Shown: piece by piece, positions 17,461 to 26,729 of the stretch | Layout of the letters: each line of letters opens with the position of its first letter | Numbering within the stretch: position 1 is the first letter of the stretch | Origin: Paracoccus sp. (in: a-proteobacteria) | GTDB lineage: Bacteria; Pseudomonadota; Alphaproteobacteria; Rhodobacterales; Rhodobacteraceae | Reading direction: 5' to 3' | DNA: 64,000 nt | Assembly: GCA_030538705.1 (NCBI GenBank) | Contig: JAUNTL010000003.1 | Location: 1 to 64,000, forward strand | Notes under the pieces: generated by a model | Database searches by the model: none | Seen by the model: only the letters and a program-made list of their open reading frames with translations | Told to the model about the DNA's origin: nothing | Position numbers and translations under genes: made by a program

Positions 17461-18792
17461 ATGTCATGGTATAGCAAGGTCGCGTGGAAAGAGGGGCTGT
17501 TTTTGCAACCCCATCATCTGCAACAGGCCGACCGCTATCAGGAAAACCTGCTGCGCGCGCGCACCCGCGTCATCACCCCGTATCCCTGGGGCGTGGTGGA
17601 ACTGGCGCTGGATCGCGACGCCGCCCAGCAGGGCCGCATCGCGCTGCGCGCCGTCAGCGGCGTCTTTCCCGACGGCACCCCGTTCGAGGCCCCCGGCACC
17701 GGGCCGCTGCCCGCGGCCGTGGCCGTCCCCGAGGATGCGGCGGGCATGACCATCTGGCTGACCCTGCCCGACATGTCGCCCAACACCCGTGACGCGGCGC
17801 CGCTGGACGAGGAGGGGACCACGACCCGTTGGGGTATTCTGGCCGAGACGGTCAGTGACTCGGCCTCGCCCATGCGCATCGAGCAGGTGCTGGAACTGGC
17901 CGTGCCCCGTCTGGAGGTCGTGATTCGCCGCACGCCGCGACCGGGCTATCAGAACCTGCCGCTGGCGCGGATCAGCGAGGTGCGCGACGGCGTTATCACG
18001 CTGGACGAGACCGTGCCCCCGCCCGCGCTGGTGATTGGCGCGCATCCGCAACTATCGGGCTATCTGTCGCGCGTGCTGGGCTGGGTCGAGGCCCGTCTGG
18101 AGACGCTGGCGCGCTATGCCGCCGACCCCTCGGCCGGGGGCGGGATGCAGGCGGCGGACTATCTGATGCTGATGGCGCTGAACCGCAGCATCGGGCATCT
18201 GCGCCACATGTCGCGCGCCGCCGCCGTCCACCCCGAGCGCCTGTATTGCGCGCTGGTGTCGCTGGCGGGCGAGCTGTCGACCTTTGACGGCAACCGGCTG
18301 GCCCCTGATTACGCGGCCTATGACCATGACGACCCCAAGGCCAGTTTCGGCCCCGTGGTCGCCGACATCCAGCGGCTGCTGGCGCGCGATATGGGCCGCG
18401 CGATCCGCCTGCCTTTGCGTCAGGTGCGGCAGAACTCGTATCTGGCCGAGGTGCCCGACCGCAACCTGTTCCGCGAGGCCACATTTGTCGTCGAGGTCGA
18501 AAGCGCAAAGCCGCTGGGTCAGGTGCAGGCGCAGTTCCCCGAATTGTGCAAGGTCGGCCCGAACACCCGCATGGCCGAGATTGTGAACAACAACCTGCCC
18601 GGCATTCCGCTGGCGCATATGCCGAACCCGCCGCGCCAGATCCGCGTTCTGTCCACGAATGTGTATTTCCGCATGGAAAAGAACGTTCCCTTGTGGCGCG
18701 AGTTTTCGACGGCCCCGGCCATCGGGATGCATTTCGCGGGCGACTGGCCCGAACTGAAACTGGAATTGTGGGCGATCCCGGAACGCGCCTGA
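17461..18792 (+). CDS. tssK: Type VI secretion baseplate subunit TssK
   Basis: 443 residues, the normal length. The family N-terminus is unmistakable: 'VAWKEGLFLQPHHLQQADRY'. Further TssK features are 'PALVIGAHPQLSGYLSRVLGWVEARLE' (shoulder and neck helices), 'DYLMLMALNRSIGHLRHM' in the middle, and a C-terminal 'LPGIPLAHMPNPPRQIR...YFRMEK' head that binds the TssL/TssM membrane complex. TssK trimers link the baseplate to the inner-membrane complex. First gene of the cluster, with AGAAAGG before the start. The next gene follows after 39 bp. Confidence 0.96.
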   Translation: MSWYSKVAWKEGLFLQPHHLQQADRYQENLLRARTRVITPYPWGVVELALDRDAAQQGRIALRAVSGVFPDGTPFEAPGTGPLPAAVAVPEDAAGMTIWLTLPDMSPNTRDAAPLDEEGTTTRWGILAETVSDSASPMRIEQVLELAVPRLEVVIRRTPRPGYQNLPLARISEVRDGVITLDETVPPPALVIGAHPQLSGYLSRVLGWVEARLETLARYAADPSAGGGMQAADYLMLMALNRSIGHLRHMSRAAAVHPERLYCALVSLAGELSTFDGNRLAPDYAAYDHDDPKASFGPVVADIQRLLARDMGRAIRLPLRQVRQNSYLAEVPDRNLFREATFVVEVESAKPLGQVQAQFPELCKVGPNTRMAEIVNNNLPGIPLAHMPNPPRQIRVLSTNVYFRMEKNVPLWREFSTAPAIGMHFAGDWPELKLELWAIPERA

Positions 18793-18831
18793 TGACCGGG
18801 GCGCGGCCAGAACGACAAAGGAGGGCGCGCG

Positions 18832-21022
18832 ATGGCTGATAACGACCGCACCCAGATCGGCGGCCGGCTGCCGCCGGTCTCGCAGCAGGACGGGCAGGGC
18901 CAGGGTGCCGGGGGCGCCGGGGACGGCGCGCAGCAGGCGGCGCGCGGGCCGGGTGATACCTGGCCGCCGGGGCAGGTCGCGCAGGGATCGGGCGGGCAGG
19001 GGCAGGCATACGGACAGCGGACTTACGGACAGCAGGGCTATGGCGGCCAGCCGGGGGCAGGGACGGGCGGCGCCGACCGCACGGTGATCGGCGGTGCGGG
19101 CGCGGGCATGGGCGTGGGGCAGCAGCCGGGCTATGGCGGTCCGCCGCAGCATGGCGCAGCTTACGGGCAGGGCGGGCAGGCCCCGGCGGGTGCGGGTTAC
19201 GGGCACGGCCAGACGCCGGGCGGCGCGGATTTCGGCAGCGTCGGCGGCCCGCAGGCACCGGGTCACGGCATCGGCGCGGGCGGCGGCGGTGGTGGTGTCG
19301 GTGGCGCAGGCGGCTGGGGTCAGCCTGCGCCTGCAACGGATTCCACATGGCTGGGCGGCGGCGCGCCGGGTGGCGGCTATGGCAGCGGGCGCACGGCGCC
19401 CCCGGTCCATAACCAGCCCTTTGGACAGCAATCCCGGCCAGCAGCCGGGCGCCTATGGCGGCCAGCCGCCCGCCGGTCCTTATCCCGGCCAATACCCGCA
19501 AGGCCATCAGGCCGAAGGATGGCCCGGCAGCCCCGGCGGCTATCCCCGCGCGCAAGGTGGCGGCCCCGGCGGATATGCCCAGCCCGGCATCGGGCAGGCC
19601 GGCGGGCATGATCGCGGCTTTTTCCCCGACATTCCACGCGATTCCCGCCCTCAGGCCCCGATGAGCGGCCCGAAGATCCCGCTGGCCGCCGCCTTGCAGG
19701 TCAAGGGCCTCGGCCGGGGCAGCGCCTCGAACCCGCTGATCGCTGCCGCCGCCAGCCTGCTGATCCTGCTGGGCCGGTTGCGCACCGGGCTGGTCGAGAT
19801 GCAGGCCGCGCCGCTGATGGACCATGTAACCCGCGAGATCGACGCCTTCGAGCGCAATGCGCTGATGGCTGGCGTCAACCCGCACGAGGCGCTGGTGGCG
19901 AAATACGCGCTGTCGGGCACCGCCGACGACATCGTTCAGAACCTGCCCGGCGCGGATCGCGGCAACTGGCTGCAATATTCGATGGTCGCGCGGTTCTTTC
20001 ACAAACGCGATTCCGGCGTCGGCTTTTTCCAGGAAGTCGAGAAGGCCATGCAGGCCCCCGGCCAGAACTATAACCTGCTGGAATTGATGCTGACCTGCCT
20101 CAATCTGGGCTTTGAGGGGCAGTATCGGACCATGCCGAACGGGGCGGCGGACCTCGCGCGGATTCGCGCCTCGATCTACGAGACGCTGCGCCGCGTGCAT
20201 CCGCGCCCGGACGAGGATATTTCGCCGGTCTGGAACCCGGTCGAACTGGGCAAGCGGCGGCGCTGGCGCGCGATCCCGCTGCCGATGCTGCTGGGGGCCG
20301 GGGTGTTTCTGGTCTTTGCGGCATTCGCCGGGCTGTCGATGTGGATCAACCGCGACGGGGCGGCGATGGCATCCGAATTGCGCGCGCTGGGGCAGGGCGC
20401 GCCCGCGCTGTCGCTGAGCCGCACGACCTATGTGCCGCCCCCGCCTCCACCCACATCGACCCAGCTAGAGCGTATCCGCGAGGCCCTGGCAGACGAGGTC
20501 GGACAGGGCGTGATCGCGGTATTGCCCAAGGGCGATTACATCGCGATCCGGGTGGGGATGCTGCAACTGTTCGATTCCGGCAGCGTCGAGATCAAGCCGG
20601 GCTTTATCCCGCTGGCCATGCGCATCACCGAGGTTCTGAACAGCGAGGGCGGCCCGGTTCTGGTGCAGGGCCACACCGACAACGTGCCCCTGCGTGGCAC
20701 CGGGCGGTTCAAGTCGAATGACCAGTTGTCGCTGGCGCGCGCGGAATCGGTGCGCGAGGTGCTGTCGGGCGCCATCGACGACCCCGCGCGCATCAGCGTC
20801 GAGGGGCGTGGCGAGGCCGAGCCGGTGGCCACGAACGACACCGAGGACGGCCGCGCCCATAACCGACGGGTCGAGATCCTGCTGGCCCGCGAAGGCAGTT
20901 GGCAGCGCCCCGACGAGGTGATGATCGAGGGCGTCCGCCCGGCCGGGGCGCCAGACGCGGCGACGGATACGGCGACAGAACCGACTGCGCAGATGAATGA
21001 CACCACCGAGGCCAGCCAATGA
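18832..21022 (+). CDS. tssL: Type VI secretion inner-membrane protein TssL (DotU-OmpA), with an apparent +1 frameshift
   Basis: One gene read in two frames: 18832 to about 19419, then the +1 frame to 21022, about 730 residues in all. The first ~270 residues are Gly/Gln/Pro/Tyr-rich (GQRTYGQQGYGGQ before the break, PGQQPGAYGGQPPAG after it) and carry three similar threonine motifs: DRTQIGG (Thr7), DRTVIGG (Thr84) and DSTWLGG (Thr172). Then come the DotU domain ('LIAAAASLLILLGRLRTG', 'YALSGTADDIVQNLP', 'LELMLTCLNLGFEGQYR'), one membrane helix ('LPMLLGAGVFLVFAAFAGLSMW') and an OmpA peptidoglycan-binding domain ('VLVQGHTDNVPLRGTGRFKSN...LSLARAESVREVL'). The break falls at CCC-TTT (19417-19422). 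It may be a sequencing error, a real mutation or programmed slippage; the domain part alone is open from 19094 and could start at ATG 19661. Overlaps tssM by ATGA. Confidence 0.85.
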
Positions 21023-24000
21023 GACTGTTCGGCATCCCCCTTCCCAGCCCGCGCAAACATGGCTGGCTGCGCGCGATCCTGCCCGTGCTGGGGCTGGTCC
21101 TGCTGACGGTCGCGGTCTGGTGGGGCGCGCCGATGACGGGGTGGCCCCCGGCTGCGCGCGTCGATCTGCGCCTTGCGGTCATCCTGCCCTTCTGGCTGAT
21201 CTGGCTGGCGGTGGTCATAATCCGCTGGCGCCGCCGGGTGCGTGCCGCCCGCGCGCTGGAGGAGGCCCTTGTCCAGCCCGAGCCGCAGGGCGACGGCAAG
21301 GTGCTGACCGAAAAGATGGAGGCAGCCCTTGCCACGCTGCGAAAATCCGGCGGTGCGTCCTATCTTTATGAATTGCCCTGGTATGTCATCATCGGGCCGC
21401 CCGGCGCGGGCAAGACCACGGCATTGGTCAATTCGGGGATCGAGTTTCCGCTGAAACAGGCCGAGCCGGTGCAGGGCTTTGGCGGCACCCGCGACACCGA
21501 TTTCTGGTTCGCCGAGGATGCCGTTCTGATCGACACCGCCGGGCGCTATGTCACGCAAGACAGCGATGCCGTGACCGACAAGGCCAGTTGGGAAAGTTTT
21601 CTGGGCCTGCTGAAACGGCATCGCCCGAACCAGCCGGTGAACGGGGTGATTCTGGCGTTTTCGGTTGCGGATATGCTGAATGCCGACAGCGCCAGCCTGA
21701 ACCGCCATGCCGAGATCGTGCGCGCCCGTCTGGCCGAGATTCACCAGACGCTGAAGGTCGATTTTCCCGTCTATGTGATGTTCACCAAGGCCGACCTGAT
21801 CGCGGGGTTCCGCGAATATTTCGCCTCGTTCTCGCAGTCGCGGCGCAAGCTGGTCTGGGGCACGACCTTTCAGACCACCGACCGCAAGGCCATCACCCAC
21901 GAGGCCGTCCCGCAAGAGTTTGACCGTCTGGTCGCGCGCCTCTCGGATGAGGTGATCGACCGTCTGGCCGAGGAATCGGACGGTATCTCGCGTATTGCCA
22001 TCTTCAACCTGCCGGGTCAGATGGCGCTGTTACGCGACAATGTGGCCGAGTTCCTGCGCCTGGTGTTCATGCCCACGCGGTTCAAGACCAACGCCATTCT
22101 GCGCGGGTTCTATTTCACCTCCGGCACACAAGAGGGCACGCCCATCGATCAGGTGCTGGGCGCGCTGAACCCGGTGGGCGGGGCAGGCGGCATCACGCCC
22201 GCCTTCATGTCCGGGCGTGGCAAGAGCTTTTTCATCCACGACCTGCTAAAGCGCGTGATCTTTGCCGAATCAGGCTGGGTCAGCCATGACCGCCGCGCTG
22301 TGCGCCGGGCGTTCCTGCTGCGCAGCGTGGCCGTCTCGGCCGTGCTGCTGGGAACGGCGGGCGCCCTCGCCGCGCTGGGATGGAGCGCGTGGCAGAACCA
22401 CCGCCTCGTGCGCACCACCCAGACCGAGACCCTGCAATATGTCGCCGATGCCTCGACCGAGATGGGCCGCGACGAGATCGACGACCCCGATCTACGCACG
22501 GTCGAGCAGTTGCTGAACAAGCTGTCGGGCATGGATGTGGGCTATGCCTCGAGCAGACAGCAGGGCTGGGACGAGGGGCTGGGCCTCGGGCAGCGCGACC
22601 TGCTTCATGCGGGGGCGACCGATGCCTATGCCAATGCGCTGGAGCGGATGCTGCGCCCGCGCCTCATCCTCGATCTGGAGGAGCGGCTGCCGCAGATCAT
22701 CGAATCCGGCAACACGCCCGAGACCTATCGCGCGCTAAAGGTCTATCTGCTGGTCACGAAAGCCTATCTGAGTTTTGCCGATCAGGGCGCGCGCCCTGAT
22801 GATACCGCCGTTCAGCAATGGTTCGAGGCCGAATGGCGCCAGCAATACAACGCCTCGGGCGCGGATGTGACGCTGCGGGCCAATCTGTCGCGCCATCTGG
22901 CGGCGATGCTGGTTCTGGGGCGCCCGCATGACCCGCTGGTCGCATGGGATCCCTCGCTGGTCGAGCGCGCGCAGCAGGCCATCGCGCAACTGCCGCTGGA
23001 CGAACAGGCATGGACGCTGATGCTGGACGGGGCCGAGGCCGCCGGTCTGCGTCCCTGGGGACTGCTGAGCAATGTCGGTGCCGGGGGCGAGCAGGTCTTT
23101 GCCACCCGCGACGGCAGCGATCTGTCGGCGCTGTCGGTGCCCGGTGTGTTCACCTATGAGGGGTTCTGGGTCTATTTCTTCAATGAGTTGACGCTGGTGG
23201 GCGACCGCCTGCGCGCCGATCAGTGGGTCTTGGGCGATCTGGGCCGGTCAGAGGAGGTCGAGGCACGGCTGCGGCGCCTGGACCGCGACCTGCTGGACCG
23301 CTATCGGATCGAGTTTGCGCGCGCATGGCGCGGGATGCTGGGCAATCTGACGCTGACATCGCTGGTCGCAGACCGGCCGCAGTATCAGACGCTGAACGTG
23401 CTGGCGCTGGCGCAGGGCAAATCGCCGCTGTTCGTTCTGGTGCAGGCCGTGGACCGCGAGACGCGGCTGAATGCCGAATACAAGGACATCAGCCCCGACG
23501 ACATGGCGGCGCTGATGGCCGGGGGGGCCTCGGATGGCGGGGATGTGGCCGCGGGTGTCGCGGGCGACGTCGGTGGTGCGCTGGCGCAACGGATGCGCAG
23601 CCGCCAGAGCGGGGCGCAGCGCATCCTGCTAGACGCCATGCTGAGCAATGCGCCCGCGGTGCCGGGCAGCGTGCCGCGCCCCGGTGGCGCACAGCCCGGC
23701 GAAAGCCTGCTGCGTCCCATCGACGAACTGAGTGCCGATTTCCAGAACTGGCACGAATTGATGCTGGGCGAGGTCGGACAGCGCCCGATCGACGCGCTGC
23801 TTGGCAATCTGGGCGAAATCTGGGCGACGCTGCATCAGGCCGAACGCGCCCCCGACATCGCCGCGCAGATGATGCCGACGCTGCTGGCCAATCTGTCGCG
23901 CAACAATTCGCAACTGCCGCCAGAGCTGCGCGGCCTGATCGAACGCGCCGAGAGCGATTTCCGCATGGGCGAGGCCGACGCCTCGATCGAGGCGATGAAC

Positions 24001-24681
24001 CGCGACCTGGTTCCCATCACCCAGTTCTGCCGCGAGACCATCGCCCCCGCGCGTCCCTTTGGTGCCGGGCCGCGTTCGCTGTCGATCGACAATTTCGCCC
24101 AGTTCTTCAAACCGGGCGGGATGATGGATGCCTATTTCACCAAATACCTTGATCCGCTGGTCGAACGCGGGCCGGATGGCATGACCTGGCGTGCCGACCG
24201 CCCGGCGGCGCAGCGGCTGTCATCGAACACGCTGCTGCAATTCCAGCGGGCCGAGCGCATCCGGCAGGCGTTCTTTGCCGGTGGCGGCGAGATGCCGCTG
24301 GTGGACATCACCGTCGCGCAGACCCGCGCGCATCCTGATGTGGAAACCGCGATTCTGGCGATCAACGGCACCGTGGTGCGCACGGCCACGGGGCTTTTGT
24401 CGCACACGATCGAATGGCCCGGCCGCGGCCGCGAAACCCTGCTGGAATTGTTGCCCGCGCGCGACGGCGTAAACTCGACCCTGCGCTTTGACGGCAGTTC
24501 ATGGACCTTTATCGACTTTCTGGCCTCGGCCTCGTCGGTCAGCGTGCAGGGCGACAAGACCACGGCGACCTTTTCGGCAGGCGGGCGCTGGGTCACATAT
24601 GACTTTACCATCAACGCCATCACCAACCCCTTCACCATGCGCGAGTTGCGGCAGTTCGAATGCCCGACCAGCATCGACTGA
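21019..24681 (+). CDS. tssM: Type VI secretion membrane subunit TssM (IcmF)
   Basis: 1,220 residues, typical for TssM. Two N-terminal membrane helices (about residues 14-33 and 55-72) are followed by a cytoplasmic NTPase domain with Walker A 'GPPGAGKTT' (Gly126-Thr134) and Walker B-like 'DTAGRY' (Asp172). A third helix lies at about 428-450, then a long periplasmic IcmF-related part and the C-terminal domain ('FTINAITNPFTMRELRQFECP'). It forms the trans-envelope core with TssL. An intact Walker A means ATP binding is possible, as shown for Agrobacterium TssM. Its start overlaps the tssL stop (ATGA). A low-complexity 'GGASDGGDVAAGVAGDVGG' loop interrupts the periplasmic part near residue 840. 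Confidence 0.95.
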   Translation: MRLFGIPLPSPRKHGWLRAILPVLGLVLLTVAVWWGAPMTGWPPAARVDLRLAVILPFWLIWLAVVIIRWRRRVRAARALEEALVQPEPQGDGKVLTEKMEAALATLRKSGGASYLYELPWYVIIGPPGAGKTTALVNSGIEFPLKQAEPVQGFGGTRDTDFWFAEDAVLIDTAGRYVTQDSDAVTDKASWESFLGLLKRHRPNQPVNGVILAFSVADMLNADSASLNRHAEIVRARLAEIHQTLKVDFPVYVMFTKADLIAGFREYFASFSQSRRKLVWGTTFQTTDRKAITHEAVPQEFDRLVARLSDEVIDRLAEESDGISRIAIFNLPGQMALLRDNVAEFLRLVFMPTRFKTNAILRGFYFTSGTQEGTPIDQVLGALNPVGGAGGITPAFMSGRGKSFFIHDLLKRVIFAESGWVSHDRRAVRRAFLLRSVAVSAVLLGTAGALAALGWSAWQNHRLVRTTQTETLQYVADASTEMGRDEIDDPDLRTVEQLLNKLSGMDVGYASSRQQGWDEGLGLGQRDLLHAGATDAYANALERMLRPRLILDLEERLPQIIESGNTPETYRALKVYLLVTKAYLSFADQGARPDDTAVQQWFEAEWRQQYNASGADVTLRANLSRHLAAMLVLGRPHDPLVAWDPSLVERAQQAIAQLPLDEQAWTLMLDGAEAAGLRPWGLLSNVGAGGEQVFATRDGSDLSALSVPGVFTYEGFWVYFFNELTLVGDRLRADQWVLGDLGRSEEVEARLRRLDRDLLDRYRIEFARAWRGMLGNLTLTSLVADRPQYQTLNVLALAQGKSPLFVLVQAVDRETRLNAEYKDISPDDMAALMAGGASDGGDVAAGVAGDVGGALAQRMRSRQSGAQRILLDAMLSNAPAVPGSVPRPGGAQPGESLLRPIDELSADFQNWHELMLGEVGQRPIDALLGNLGEIWATLHQAERAPDIAAQMMPTLLANLSRNNSQLPPELRGLIERAESDFRMGEADASIEAMNRDLVPITQFCRETIAPARPFGAGPRSLSIDNFAQFFKPGGMMDAYFTKYLDPLVERGPDGMTWRADRPAAQRLSSNTLLQFQRAERIRQAFFAGGGEMPLVDITVAQTRAHPDVETAILAINGTVVRTATGLLSHTIEWPGRGRETLLELLPARDGVNSTLRFDGSSWTFIDFLASASSVSVQGDKTTATFSAGGRWVTYDFTINAITNPFTMRELRQFECPTSID

Positions 24682-26729
24682 GCGGGGGGCGCGCGGGCGT
24701 GAGGGATCGGGCGGCAGATGACACAGGGGCGCAGCAGGGCGCGGGGCTGTGGGGCAAGCATCCCGGCCACGGCGATTTTCTGGCCGCCGGACTGCCGGAG
24801 GGGCTGCGCGCGATGTTCGTGCCCTGGCTGGATGCCTGCCTGACGGGGCTGCGCGAGGGCTGGGGCGAGGCCGGCTGGGGGGCGGGTTTCGATGCCATGC
24901 CGCCGGTGTGTTTCTGGTTCGGCCCCGCGCTGACCGGCGCCGCACCACCGGGCGCAACCGCACCGACCGGCCGCGCATTGGCTGACGCAGCCGGGGGCGA
25001 CGCCGCAGCCCATGCGGCACCGATGGCGGGGGCGCCGCTGGTGGGGGTGATGATCCCGTCGCGCGACCGGGTGGGGCGGCGCTATCCGCTGGTGATTATG
25101 GGACGGGGCGCGGTCGCGCCGCCGATGCTGTCGGGCGGCAGTTTTCACGCCGAGGCCGAGGCTGCACTGGGCGCGCTGATGACGCAGCCGCGCGTGACGA
25201 CCACCGACTGGCCGCGCGCCCTGGGCGAGGTGGTGCCTACGGGTGTGGCGGATGTATCGGGCCTCGTCTGGGCACGTAATCCGGGCCTGCCGGGCGCGGG
25301 GTTGTTGGGCGAGATGGCGGGCTTTGACCATCTCGCGGCGGCTGCCGGGCGCGCCTATCTGTGGACGGGCGAGGCCGCCCATGCTGGCGCAGCCCTTGCC
25401 TGCGCGGGCCTGCCGGATGCCCGCGCATTGGCCTGGCTGATCGGGGCTGCGCAACGCGCACCGGACGAGGCGGGCAGTGCTGTGACGGACGCGGCGCGCG
25501 CGCCTCTCGCCCGCCCCCCGCAGATCGGCGAGGCTGTGACGGCGGATGCCGAATCGCGCTCGCCCTTTGACGGGGCCGATGCTGCAATACCGGGGGCGGG
25601 CGAAGGCGTGGTGCAGGCAGGCGAGGCAGAGGGTGCGCCGGATGCCGATGCGCCCTTTGGCATGGCCCGCGATGTTGTGGCGGACCCCGAGTCACGCTCG
25701 CCTTTTGATGCGGTGGATGCTGCAATGCCGGGGGCGGGCGATGGGGTGTCGCGGGCAGGCGAGGCAGAGGGCGCGCCGGATGCCGATGCGCCTTTGGGCA
25801 TGGCCCGCGATGTTGTGGGGGTGGCGGATGCCGAATCACGCTCGCCCTTTGACGATGGCCCGAGGGTCGTGCCCGATGCAGTCGATGATATGGCCGGTGA
25901 CGACATAGCCGGTGACGGGGTGGCCGGGGCGCATCTGCGCCCGCGCCCAGCCTTTGACACAGGCGCGGGGGCTGATGGAGAGACGGGCCGCCCTTTCGAT
26001 GATGGGCCGGGGGGGCTGCCGCTGGCGGAGGATCGCGCGAGGGGCGCCGGTGCCGAATCGGATTCGCCCTTTGCCACCCCGCCTTACGCGACTGATTTCG
26101 GGGGTGATTTCGGGACCGATCCTGATGCGCCGTCACCCTTTGCCGAGAGGGTTCCGCGCGAGGCCGCTGGCGCCACAGACGCCGCCGATGCCGGGCGCTC
26201 CGGCCCGGCCGCCGCAGATCCGGGCAAGGCCGGGCAAGCCGTGGCGGCCCTTGCCAGCCCCGATGCACGGCCCGCGCGCCAGCCCGACGCGGGCACCGAC
26301 TGGTTCATGGTCCCCCTTGGCGGCGCCGTTGCGGCTGACGCCCTGCAAAGGCCCGCGATTGCGCAGCCATCCGCAGCACCCGATGAGGTGCCGACCGCCG
26401 CGGATGCTGGTGTTGCCGATGCGGATGCGGATGCCGCTGCTGGTGAATGGCTGGCCGAGGCCCGCGCGCTGGCTGCCCGGCCACGCGGCCAATGGACGGC
26501 GGATGACTGGGCGGTCACAGGCAGCGGAATTTCGGGCAGCGCGATTTCTGGCAGCGAGTTTTCGGATAGCACGCCCGAAGGCCATACGCCTAAAGGCGAT
26601 GCGGGCGGGGGTGACAACGCCGCGCCCGCCAGCAAAGATCACCGCATCCCGACCCGCGCGCAGGCTGCGACCGCCTCGCCCGCGGGGCAGGGGCAGGACC
26701 ATCAGGACAGCACGGGGAGGAGCGCATGA
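24660..26729 (+). CDS. tagF: T6SS repressor TagF with a long repetitive C-terminal extension
   Basis: 689 residues from ATG 24660, which overlaps the tssM end by 22 bases. GTG 24699, with GGGGGG 9 bases upstream, is an equally plausible start. Residues ~28-270 are the TagF (DUF2094) domain: 'GLWGKHPGHGDFLAAGLP', 'FWFGPAL', 'VGVMIPSRDRVGRRYPL', and a C-terminal 'AYLWTGEAAHAGAALACAGLPD'. TagF normally ends near here (about 220-250 residues). The remaining ~420 residues are Ala/Asp/Gly/Pro-rich and disordered, with 46-48-residue tandem repeats and six SPF or RPF motifs. In Agrobacterium and Pseudomonas, TagF represses T6SS after translation, acting through Fha. It overlaps pppA by ATGA. Confidence 0.88.
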   Translation: MPDQHRLSGGRAGVRDRAADDTGAQQGAGLWGKHPGHGDFLAAGLPEGLRAMFVPWLDACLTGLREGWGEAGWGAGFDAMPPVCFWFGPALTGAAPPGATAPTGRALADAAGGDAAAHAAPMAGAPLVGVMIPSRDRVGRRYPLVIMGRGAVAPPMLSGGSFHAEAEAALGALMTQPRVTTTDWPRALGEVVPTGVADVSGLVWARNPGLPGAGLLGEMAGFDHLAAAAGRAYLWTGEAAHAGAALACAGLPDARALAWLIGAAQRAPDEAGSAVTDAARAPLARPPQIGEAVTADAESRSPFDGADAAIPGAGEGVVQAGEAEGAPDADAPFGMARDVVADPESRSPFDAVDAAMPGAGDGVSRAGEAEGAPDADAPLGMARDVVGVADAESRSPFDDGPRVVPDAVDDMAGDDIAGDGVAGAHLRPRPAFDTGAGADGETGRPFDDGPGGLPLAEDRARGAGAESDSPFATPPYATDFGGDFGTDPDAPSPFAERVPREAAGATDAADAGRSGPAAADPGKAGQAVAALASPDARPARQPDAGTDWFMVPLGGAVAADALQRPAIAQPSAAPDEVPTAADAGVADADADAAAGEWLAEARALAARPRGQWTADDWAVTGSGISGSAISGSEFSDSTPEGHTPKGDAGGGDNAAPASKDHRIPTRAQAATASPAGQGQDHQDSTGRSA
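25551..25970 (+). repeat. 138/144-bp tandem repeats inside tagF
   Basis: Three copies start at 25551, 25689 and 25833. Each encodes E-S-R-S-P-F-D followed by an acidic Ala/Gly stretch including 'GEAEGAPDADAP' and 'GMARDVV' (two full copies; the third diverges after ESRSPFDDGP). Later single motifs GRPFDD, ESDSPFA and APSPFAE continue the theme to about 26150. The repeat is in frame, so it is protein-level expansion. Confidence 0.8.

Noticed and set aside
13808..17467. Second minus-strand open frame of 1,219 codons opposite the autotransporter
   Set aside because: Same reason; it also covers the beta-domain, whose plus-strand motifs are unmistakable.
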